A stretch of DNA of 64,000 nucleotides from positions 76,874,119 through 76,938,118 of the forward strand of contig JAVIAB010000124.1 in assembly GCA_032433765.1 (NCBI GenBank). Direction: 5' to 3'. Within the stretch, counting starts at the first letter, position 1. The number at the start of each line of letters is the position of its first letter. A program made the position numbers and the translations under genes. This DNA is from Megaustenia siamemsis (taxonomy: Eukaryota > Mollusca > Gastropoda > Stylommatophora > Ariophantidae). Below the pieces are notes generated by a model. It saw only the letters and a program-made list of their open reading frames with translations, ran no database searches and was not told where the DNA came from. Below are positions 22,655 through 31,635 of this stretch, in pieces.

Positions 22655-23570
22655 AGTGGATGAACAAAATCTTAATGAGAATAACTCAAAACAGCAGAAA
22701 CAGAATCCAGTGGTCACTGATCAAGCAACTTAATGATTTAGACTTTGCTGATGGCATAGCTCTCCTATCACAGAACCATCAACAGATGCAGGATAAAATG
22801 AACATACTTGATGGGAGATCACAACAGCTAGGACTTAAAATTAATAGAGATAAGACCAACATTATGAGAATTAATGCAGTTGGCAATAACCAAATAAAAT
22901 TAGGAGAAATACCTCTACTAGACGTACAATCTTACATATATCTGGGCAGTAATATAGTTAAGAGGGATGAACAAAAAATTATACCAAAATAAGGATATCA
23001 AAAGCAAGAGGAGCTTTCGTTGCACTGGGAAACATATGGAAATCCAAAGAAATTAGGTTAAATACAAAAATAAAAATGTTCAACTCAAATGTTAAGTCGG
23101 TCCTATTATATGGCTGTGAAACTTAGAGAACAACAAAAGTGACAATCATGAAAATTCAGACTTTCATTAATGGATGCTTACGCAGAATAAAAGGATGGAA
23201 ATGGCAGGACAAAATCACTAGTTAAAGAGATACAGCGAAGACGATGGCGCTGGAAAGGAAACACACTGCGGAAGCCAAATGAGAGTATTACATAACAGGC
23301 CCATTTTTTTGGAATCCCCAGGGGAAAAGACAAAGAGGAAGACCAAGAAATTCTCGGAGAAAACAGACAGAAGCAGAGATGAAGATGATGGGGAAGACAT
23401 GGAATGATCTTAAAAGAATGGCAAGAAAAAGAACGACTTGGAAAGTGTTTGTTGAAGATCCATGCTCCACAGGGAGCTGAAAGGAAGCAGAAGAAGAGCA
23501 TGTGAGGACCGTGTCATGAAGAAGGAAGAAGATTATTGGTGGAAAGATGGTTTGTGCTTCATTCAACCGA
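22655..23570 (+). pseudogene. LINE reverse transcriptase, motif C to C-terminus
   Basis: It begins just upstream of motif C. NRIQWSLIKQLNDLDFADG is at about 22690-22755; the usual FADD has become FADG, which would remove a catalytic aspartate. LGLKINRDKTNIMRIN (22830-22878), SYIYLGSN and then, in shifted frames, ALGNIWKSKEIRLNTK, NSNVKSVLLYGCET (23082-23124), KIQTFINGCLRRIKGWKW, IQRRRWRWKGNTLRKP, PRGKRQRGRPR and MMGKTWNDLKRMARKRTTW follow in the family order. A 5'-truncated, dead copy; the same family is at 17755-18365. Confidence 0.88.
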
Positions 23571-24214
23571 CATCAGTGATCAACTTGTTCGACTTCTGCG
23601 ATTCTGAATAGTGAGAGTTGATTCCATCTATACAAATACCTCCAACATGTTCAAGTTAATATTTCCTTCAAGGGATGCGACGTAGAATCAATTATAATGC
23701 TGAATTATATAGGTAATGAAACAAATTAATGTTACAGCTCATGTAACTACTCTGAATGATCAAAGACAACTGCATGTGGTGATGTCAAGCGCAAAGAATA
23801 TGTTTTCTATGTGAAATGGTTTATGAAACCAACGTATTGAACAAATAACGCTCATTTCTTATTCATTAAAATGGACTTCTACCTACCAAGGAACAATTGC
23901 ATTTACGCCTATGGTGTACGAAATAGAACAAATACACTGCAATAGTGAAAAATACAATTGTTGAAACACCATTAATTAAGAAGCTGATAACAAAGAAAAT
24001 GAGTGACTTGATAATTCTATTCACTCTACATAACATTTGTGATTACAATTTTTGGTTTGGGACAAAAATAGAACCTTATGCAAAAATTTAAAAAAAGAAG
24101 TTTCTAGGATAAGTAAAGAAAGTTTCTAGGATAAGTAAAGAAAGTTTCTAGGATATGTAAGAGTTGAGAATGAAATAAATTGCAACGGCAAACATTTGTG
24201 AAGGAACTAAACAA
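23571..24214. other. Unassigned spacer
   Basis: About 640 bp without a recognised gene. It includes three copies of a 22-bp AGTTTCTAGGATAAGTAAAG unit at about 24098-24162. Confidence 0.5.
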
Positions 24215-24560
24215 GTTCTTGTAGGTCTTCATTGATCGTAGTGTCACGGCTGAGCCTCCCAGGTTGTTCTGCGCAAGCTTTCTCTTGGTCTTGCTTGATT
24301 TCTTTTACCAGAAGCATTACACATGAATGCCTATGGAAGTCTTTCTTCATTTTTTCTCAGCACATGACCGATGTTTCCCAACGCCTTATAAAGCTGGACA
24401 CGTATTCTTGTTTAGATTCGTATCTTACCTGCTCCTTTGAAAATGTATTCTCTCCACCTCCGGCTTATGTAAGAGATTTTGCTAATACATTTGTTTTCAA
24501 AAACATTCAATTTCCTATCTAAGGACTTCCAGCTTTCACATCCTTCTGTTAGCACTATCG
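24215..24560 (-). pseudogene. LINE reverse transcriptase C-terminal fragment
   Basis: On the minus strand: LTEGCESWKSLDRKLNVFEN (about 24480-24545), NKCISKI, then LYKALGNIGHVLRKNEE (about 24345-24400) and SGKRNQARPRESLRRTTW (about 24260-24315). The order YG-ESW, FE-KCLR-IL, IGHVLRK, GKR-QGRPR-LRRT is that of a LINE thumb and C-terminus. Neither the RT core nor a 3' tail could be placed. Confidence 0.7.
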
Positions 24561-24789
24561 ATATCAAAGTTCAAGGTTTACCCAGCAATAAATGGATGCG
24601 GATGGTGTTGTCAAAATATGCCAATGACTGTGGTCTAGAGGATGCTCACTTACAGACTTGAACAAGAGCAGAATGAAGCTCGCAGCGGATGAGAGACACC
24701 TGATGTGTGACGAGGAGATTCATTATTGAATGTCGCACTCTGGAGGAGGGACTCGAGATCTGGCTCGAGTTCAAGCCTAAAGATAAGCG

Positions 24790-25990
24790 CTGATCATCTA
24801 ATAAGCTGAATGAAGATAAGGGGAGTAGATTAAGGAAGGGTGAATCAAGGATAGGTCAGGCGGAGGATAATGTTAAATTGACATGTGGACTATCATTAAT
24901 CCTTAGGCAGAATGGATAAGTGTGCGTCCAGGATTTAGTATTATCTTTTCTGTCGTCGCCAGACAGAGAATGCTGAGAACAGAACCCGGGTGTGGTTAAT
25001 GCCCTCATCTGTGATCAATGACACTGACGTTCTGATCTACATAAATGGTTCTGTAGTGCGCCATCCTCCTGTGTGTTACCAGGGCCTCATTATGAGGGAA
25101 TTAAGAATAGTGACACTGTGACCTTCCAGGCATGTCGTAAGAGGCGACTAAGGAGGTTGATCGATGGCTTGACAAGCTGTCGTTGTAAAAAGTATTGTTA
25201 TGGAAACAGCCATAGATTTTAGAAGCAGTGATCTCTGCAATATGAGCCATTTTGGCACGCAAGGTTTCTGTTTTTGAGATTGTGGTTCTGCCCTACTTGC
25301 CGTCTTCGGCTCGAAATGACAATAGATAGATAGACAGTGCGCCATCACCGGAGAACATGGCTGTTCACTGCAAGTTCAACTATTCATGAGGACAGTCTAC
25401 GCTGTGACGACCGAGCAGCATGGAGATGATGGCAGTGACATCTATGTGGTTATTAGAGTCACAAGTTGACACTCTTGTCTGTGTGACGTCGATGAGCTTC
25501 AACCAGACAGGCTCCCAGGCAACGGCTGGAGTCAATGCAGAGGTCAAAGTGTTACCTTCTTGCTTGTCCCAGCTGGCGTTGAAGGCAACAAAAGAGTGGA
25601 TAGATGACCTGGTTAGGCGACAATATTGGGTGGACAGTCAAAAGATAGGGCAGATATCAATGACAAGGTCAGAGAAATGGGTAGAATGGTGTACTTTAAT
25701 AACAGAAGCGAAACTGTATCGCTATATAGACTGCGATAACGGGGGTTGGGGGAGGTGAAGATGGCCCGAACAGAACGGTATTGAGGGGACGAACAGTCAA
25801 GCAACAACTGTCGCTGTGAGCTGATGAATATTTTGAGGAGAGAATCGGAACACCTATGATTGTGTTCCAAGTGCAGTGATGACAACCCTAAGATAAATAA
25901 CATGCCAATGGTCATAACATATGAGCACTGACACCATCTTTTGTATAGGCCACGTAGCGGGACGGCGACTCTTTAGTTCTTTGTTCTAAA
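24790..25990 (+). pseudogene. RNase H-type LINE, 3' part, interrupted by a SINE
   Basis: It aligns by order with 6720-7660 of the first RNase H LINE. Shared parts are a gGWVGR-ED-like block near 24855, the NALICD block near 25000, the RNase H first strand (25025-25055, degenerate), then the GDGSDIY-type block after the SINE. The tail is ESEHL-LCSKCSDDNPK near 25840-25895. The 3' UTR at 25921-25985 carries a segment shared with SINE family A. Stops are frequent. It is interrupted at 25066-25335 inside the RNase H domain. Confidence 0.78.
25066..25335 (+). mobile_element. SINE family B with 11-bp target duplication
   Basis: A 270-bp insertion flanked by AGTGCGCCATC at 25055-25065 and 25336-25346, ending in a (GATA)n tail. 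It has a conserved block GGCATGTCGTAAGAGGCGAC near 25130 and a 3' segment CCGTCTTCGGCTCGAAATGAC before the tail. The same element lies at 57763-58057 on the minus strand. I do not see convincing tRNA A and B boxes, so the head is of unknown origin. The 3' segment matches the LINE end at 56375-56422. Confidence 0.9.
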
Positions 25991-26684
25991 AGTTGTGCAA
26001 CCTTTATTCGCGGAAAGATGACTACATTCTGCTCACTTTGACAACGGATATTTGAAGGCAGTGATTCCATCATGTGACACCACACAAACATTTCTAGCTG
26101 ATTTTTTAAACTGATATTTTACAATATTAATGCTCACGAAAATAAACGTATTCAGTAAGTGACGCTTTCTGACGCCGTGAAGTATTCAATAATTAACTAC
26201 AAAATGGTATGGCTATTTCAGCAACAATTTCATCAAAATAACTGGTATGTGTCACAGAAGAATAACATAGACGCTATGTTTCTGAAAGAAGCGAATGAGT
26301 AAAACAACTAAAATATTAGCGATAAACGGTTGTGAGTGGGGCAGCAGAAGAAGTGTCCCTTTCCTAGCGCTGCCATGAAAGACAGCGGCGTCTGACTAAT
26401 CTGGCGAATGATTTCTGTATCGAAGTACTAGCGCTTGTATCGATCTCTATCACAAAACTGATCGATGTGTTGGAATGGAGATCTGGGATATCGATCTGTA
26501 GTAGGGAAACATACATGCCGTCTACTGCTTTGATTGACATATAATGATTATCATCATCAAGTGTCAAGTCCACGGGCGGAGACGGTTACGTCCATCCAAT
26601 CAAGCATGCTCATGGTGTTACAAGTAAACAAACAGGTGTACACTTCTTCCTTCTCTTATTCGCTCAAATAGTGAGTCGCATACC
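25991..26684. other. Unassigned spacer
   Basis: About 690 bp. No gene or element recognised. Confidence 0.5.
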
Positions 26685-27135
26685 TCAAACATCCGGGCAT
26701 TCGTCTTCCGCGTATTTGAGGCCACATGCCAAACCTTTGGTTTTCTTTGACCCTGCTGCAAGGCAGCAGCAATGTGTACATAGGATGACCTTCTCTCTCA
26801 TAGCCGTCTTACCAGAACGACCGCGAGTCTTCTTTACTCGACGCTGCATCATTTTTCTTACACTGCCATACACCTCCGGCACAGTATTTTGTATGACCGT
26901 TTGCCTGATTGACCCTATATATCAAATCAATAATAATGTCCTTATTATTGTTTCGCCAAATTCCCGACAGTGTTAGTCCTGACAAGTCTGCTTTGACATG
27001 CCGGCATAACGTAGATGCAACAAATGTTCCCTGGTTGCCGGCTTCGGGACGCTCAAACTCACGGGTTATGTAGACGCCGCCCACTAAAGATTGTGTGGTA
27101 ACAGATGTTGGAATACAGCAACCAGAAATCGGCAC
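26685..27135 (-). CDS. Unidentified possible coding fragment
   Basis: A minus-strand open stretch from Met 27135 (MPISGCCIPTSV) runs 108 codons. A second stretch, in another frame and overlapping it, continues to 26685 with a basic run (RRVKKTRGRSGKTAMREK) and paired cysteines (CTHCCC). A single frameshift near 26850 would join them into roughly 150 residues. I recognise no domain, signal peptide or membrane segment. Base composition is less AT-rich than its surroundings, which is the main reason to list it. It could be a decayed exon, an unrecognised element ORF, or chance. Confidence 0.25.
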
Positions 27136-27565
27136 TTTGTTACAGTGAATGCATCATGAACATCTGCTGAACAACAGCAGCAGCATCAGCACACTGCTAG
27201 TTCGCTACACATGCCATAACCTCCTGTACCCCTCCCTCCCCACACACAATGTATGTGACCATATTAACAAGCAGAGCCACCTCTGTTCAATGTGCCCAAG
27301 TCTCACAAAGACCTGCCAATAATTCAAAACACCAAGAAGAAACACACATTTGGACTTGTTCCGCAAATATTCTTCTTCTAAAAAAAAAAAGCCGAAAACT
27401 AAAGGTATGTACATTATATTACAACGCTTATTTCTAATGAATTACATCATTGCTGCGTTAACATATTTCACACAGCCAATATTAGAATGAGACACATATT
27501 GTTGCGATTATATGTCACATCTATGCGTCTGCTGTGTGTTTAACATCTCTGCACACTCACATCAC
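27136..27565. other. Unassigned spacer
   Basis: About 430 bp, with a run of A near 27380. No feature supported. Confidence 0.5.
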
Positions 27566-28955
27566 ACCAGAAAATGTCCGTTACAATCACATCATACCAG
27601 CAAATGTCCGCTACAATTACAACATACCAGCAAATGTCCGCTATATCACATCATACCAACAACTTTCCGCTATATCACATCATACCAACAACTTTCCGCT
27701 ATATCACATTATACCAACAACTTTCCGCTATATCACATCGTACCAACAACTTTCCGCTATATCACATTATACCAACAACTTTCCGCTACATCACATTATA
27801 CCAACAACTTTCCGCTATATCACATCGTACCAACAACTTTCCGCTATATCACATTATACCCACAACTTTCCGCTATATCACATCATACCAACAACTTTCC
27901 GCTATATCACATCATAGAAACAACTTTCCGCTATATCACATCATACCAACAACTTTCCGCTATATCACATCATACCAACAATTGTCCGCTTCATACAATC
28001 ACATCACACCAACAATTGTCCGCTTCATACAATCACATCATACTAGCAATTGCCCGCTACATACAATCACATCATACCAACAATTGTCCGCTTCATACAA
28101 TCACATCACACCAACAATTGTCCACAACAATCACATCACACCAACAATTGTCCGCTACATACAATCACATTACACCAAACATTGTCCGCTTCATACAATC
28201 ACATCACACCAACAATTGTCCGCTACATACAATCACATCACACCAACAATTGTCCGCTACATACAATCACATCACGCCAACAATTGTCCGCTCCATACAA
28301 TAACATCATTCCATCAATTGTCCGCTACATACAATCACATCACACCAACAATTGTCCGCTACATACAATCACATCACACCAACAATTGTCCGCTTCATAC
28401 AATCACATCATACTAGCAATTGCCCGCTACATACAATCACATCATACCAACAATTGTCCGCTTCATACAATCACATCACACCAACAATTGTCCACAACAA
28501 TCACATCACACCAACAATTGTCCGCTACATACAATCACATTACACCAAACATTGTCCGCTTCATACAATCACATCACACCAACAATTGTCCGCTACATAC
28601 AATAACATCATTCCATCAATTGTCCGCTACATACAATCACATCACACCAACAATTGTCCGCTACATACAATCACATCACACCAACAATTGTCCGCTTCAT
28701 ACAATCACATCATACTAGCAATTGCCCGCTACATACAATCACATCACACCAACAATTGCCCGCTACATACAAGCACATCATACCAGCAATTGTCCGCTAC
28801 ATACAACCACATCATACCATCAATTGTCCGCTTCATACCATCAATTGTCCGCTTCATACAATCACATCACACCAACAATTGCCCGCTACATACAATCACA
28901 TCATACCATCAATTGTCCGCTACATACAATCACATCATACCACCAATATTGCTAA
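27566..28955. repeat. Compound minisatellite, 29-bp then 34-bp units
   Basis: From about 27640 to 27970 the unit is 29 bp (CAACTTTCCGCTATATCACAT with TCATAC). From about 27970 it is 34 bp (CAACAATTGTCCGCTACATA and CAATCACATCACAC). The two share the core CAACAA/CAACTT, TCCGCT and CACATCA, so the 34-bp type probably derives from the 29-bp type. A block of about 369 bp repeats as a higher-order unit: the distinctive run with CATACTAGCAATTGCCCGC, a shortened unit CCACAACAATC and CACCAAACATTG occurs at 28046-28190 and again at 28415-28560. The array resumes at 29206 after a LINE fragment. Confidence 0.96.
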
Positions 28956-29205
28956 GGAAAGCAAACCAAAATAAAATGCTGGCTGAAATCGGATGCACTG
29001 GGTCACTGGTGCAGAACACAGTGCAACGTTTTAACAGGTATGTTCTTCAGGATTGCCCCCAGACCTCAGAAGAGCAATGTGGTCCACGCCCACCTCCCTG
29101 GAAGAGATGCTATATGAGGCAGTCGAATCACTTAAACAGACAGCTGACTTCATGAGAGAGTCTGGAATCCTGCTCTAATTGAGTCTTGATCGCAGAGAGA
29201 GATAC
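28956..29205 (+). mobile_element. RNase H-type LINE 3' end inserted in the minisatellite
   Basis: A non-repetitive segment whose frames give VLQDCPQTSEEQ near 29050-29085 and SLEEMLYEAVESLKQTADF ending MRESGILL then stop near 29176. The H-LQDCP----R block followed by an FI/FM-E-G-L ending is the C-terminus of RNase H LINEs, and 53102-53393 has a clearer example. It ends in GAGAGAGATA, and array units resume directly. A related, shorter 3' end is at 45086-45213 in another minisatellite. Confidence 0.7.
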
Positions 29206-29370
29206 CAACAATTGCCCGTTACATACAAGCACATCATACCAGCAATTGTCCGCTACATACAACCACATCATACCATCAATTGTCCGCTACATACAATCAC
29301 ATCATACCAGCAATTGTCCGCTACATACAATCACATCATACCATCAATTGTCCGCTACATACAATGACAC
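29206..29370. repeat. Continuation of the 34-bp minisatellite
   Basis: About 5 units of the same 34-bp repeat as 27970-28955, after the LINE insertion. Confidence 0.95.
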
Positions 29371-29640
29371 TCCTGCTTTGACCCCACCACTACTCTCTCC
29401 AATGCGTCATGAACAAGAAAAATAATCATTGAGTGAACACATGTTTGAGATGCTCATGTTATAGCGCAAAACAGAAGTCAGCAATCTCTGTTGGCGGTGA
29501 ACATGTTCCTGGAGCCGTCACCAAGGACATTACTATATATAGATAAATATACACGCATCGTAAACTAAGACTGCGATCACGTTCATCGATAACTTACAAG
29601 GTTTTTAGGTACATGCATTATTTTTATTTTTTAAAAGGGT
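29371..29640. other. Unassigned spacer
   Basis: About 270 bp. Nothing recognised. Confidence 0.5.
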
Positions 29641-29697
29641 ATGGAAGCAAATATAAAGGACGCGACCTACATAGCAAAAATACAGAAGTAATGTTAA

Positions 29698-30002
29698 CTC
29701 TTTACGTACGTTTCGACGCACCATGCACCATCCCCATTTCGATCATGTACGTTTAGCCGCACAGTGCGTCACTCTCAGCTTAATTAGTGTGAACCATCAT
29801 CAAATCATATTCATATTTCAAGCCTTGTATCATCTTGGTATTGGTTAAATCTAATTCCTTGTTTAATTATCAAAAAATTCATATATAATACATTAAGTGT
29901 AAGATAAATATAAACATGTAGATTAATACTTAAAAACCATGAAAAATTGTGTTTCTGGAATCTCTAACGCTGGATTGATAAAAACCTTCCGTACTGAAAG
30001 AG
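29698..30002. mobile_element. TTAA-flanked MITE (piggyBac type)
   Basis: A 305-bp non-coding AT-rich insertion flanked by TTAA at 29694-29697 and 30003-30006. The left end reads CTCTTTACGTACG and the right end, in reverse complement, CTCTTTCAGTACGG, giving imperfect inverted termini of about 14 bp. TTAA duplication with CYYTT-type ends is the signature of piggyBac-superfamily elements. No transposase is present, so it would have moved using an enzyme from elsewhere. Removing it restores the RTE sequence. Confidence 0.82.
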
Positions 30003-30092
30003 TTAACAACAAAGAAAAGACATCACCGCAGTGTACAATAAAGACAAATGGAACAATATTAAAACAGGTAAATGAATTGAAATATCTGGGAA

Positions 30093-30881
30093 TTCCTTGA
30101 CGCAAGTTATTTTCATGTTACTTATCAATGTAGACTACTTCGTCAGCCGCAGTTTTATCTCTTTACGGAATTTGCACAGTGTTTTGTTCGTCTTAGGCTG
30201 CTTTTACTAGAGTAATCAGAAATAGAAAGGGAGAGAAATTGTGTGTACGACTTTTTGTGTGCTACGTCATCATAATGGTTCATCGTATATCCCTAGAGTC
30301 TAGACCGCTAATCTTACGGTCGGTTGTTTGTTGTGCGACGGGGATAATCTGACGACTAACTGTGTGTCAATATGTTCGGAATTGGAGTCAACAACGATGG
30401 CCTAACATCATCAAGCTCTCTACATTTTGTTTAAATACGACGATCATAATTTTCAAGAGGACGTGAACTCCCATTATATTGTGGATAGGCGGCGGGAACA
30501 ATTGAAAGTTATGCAAGAAAAGTGTTCCTTGTTGCAGTTTCCTCATATTCCAAGTCCGGCTTGTTGCAGGAGCTACTGAGTTAAGTGCTCTGTGCACACC
30601 GTGAGCTGTGTGTCTCATCCGTTTTGATCATGTTTCGATATTCCAATTGCTTTCGATGAATGATGATATCGTATGACAGGGAACAGTCAGCTGTGTTCAC
30701 TTTCTGCGCGGTTTCGCCGTATGTCTTTTGGCGTGTGCTGAGACTGGTATGATGGGGACTACAGTTACCTTTCTTTGTTTGGGAGATGAGATTCGGATGA
30801 TTACGCTGGCACGGGCGGTTGAGCAATTACGGATTTTAATTCGTTTGCAGTGATACCGTGGCTTTCCATAACCAAATAACC
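30093..30881 (+). mobile_element. 789-bp retroposon of unknown family, copy 1
   Basis: The element is flanked by AAATATCTGGGAA at 30080-30092 and 30882-30894. It starts TTCCTTGACGCAAGTT and ends in CCATAACCAAATAACC, a short AACCAAAT-type tail. A second near-full-length copy is at 48562-49349 and a partial one at 62848-63108. No frame is conserved between copies: plus-strand frames in copy 2 are broken in copy 1. A minus-strand frame of about 60-75 codons beginning MRHTAHGVHRALNSV is open in both, but it reads against the tail orientation. No tRNA-like A/B boxes were seen. It may be a non-autonomous LINE derivative or the end of a larger element. Confidence 0.85.
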
Positions 30882-31486
30882 AAATATCTGGGAACATTGT
30901 TAACCTCAAGATGATAGATGTACAACAGAGCTGAGATGTAGAATGGTTCAGGTAAAAGCAGCTTCACAACAACAAAAAATGAGGAAAATACTGTGCAATC
31001 CATTTTGACAATAGAAGCGAGAAAAAGAGTTCTTTAATGTTATGTAGAGTCAATCTTAACAAAAGGATGTGATTCATGGTCAATAGGACAACAGACAAGA
31101 TAATAACTGGAGGCTGTAGAAATGTGGTTTTACAGAAGAATGTTGAGAATACCATGGACAGCTAAGAAGAGTAATGAAAACATTCTCAAAGAGGCCAAAG
31201 CAAAAATACAGCTAATATCGAATATTAAGAAGAAACGATAATCTTTTTTTGGCCATGTAATGAGAAGGGAACAGCTGGACTATATTATAACAACTGGAAA
31301 ATTGAGGGACGAAGAGATAGAGGGAAGCAAAGAGAAAAGATGCCAGATAGCTTAAGAGAATGGCTTGGCAGAAGATCAACAACAGAAATGATAAATAGCT
31401 GCCGAGATCGAAAGTTGTGGAGAGACATGATCACCTACGCCAAAAGGCACGGTACTTGATGATGATGATGATGATGGAAGCAAATA

Positions 31487-31635
31487 CATGTACAAATGAT
31501 GGACATATATTGAAGGTCACCTTGTCATATTTCTTATACAAATTAACTTACAATTCGTAATCTCATCACTCTCATTTTAAAAAAAAAATTGATTTAAAAT
31601 ATAACCCAGAATAAAATTCACAATCACCGATAATA
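31487..31635. other. Short spacer
   Basis: About 150 bp between the RTE target duplication and the 42-bp array. Nothing recognised. Confidence 0.5.

Larger units (their letters stand above)
29654..31473 (+). mobile_element. RTE/BovB-like LINE copy carrying two nested insertions
   Basis: The outer element is flanked by ATGGAAGCAAATA at 29641-29653 and 31474-31486. Without its two insertions it is about 700 bp and aligns with the copy at 59160-59918. It shares the KKTSPQC block near 30015-30035, the VNE-KYLG block at the second insertion point, RMLRIPWTAKKSNENILKE (31137-31195, with a stop change), an FFGHVMRREQLDY block (31240-31285), and GRRSTTEMINSCRDRKLW before RHGT and the stop. It ends in (TGA)n at 31457-31473. 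The first insertion is 29698-30002 (TTAA MITE); the second is 30093-30881 (789-bp retroposon). Confidence 0.92.

Noticed and set aside
28000..28955. CRISPR-like array
   Set aside because: Units are contiguous, with no unique spacers and no cas genes, and everything else in the window is eukaryotic.
27512..29155. Plus-strand open frames up to 280 codons (HTNNCPLHTITS repeats)
   Set aside because: They follow the 29/34-bp tandem repeat, occur in all frames and cross a LINE insertion.
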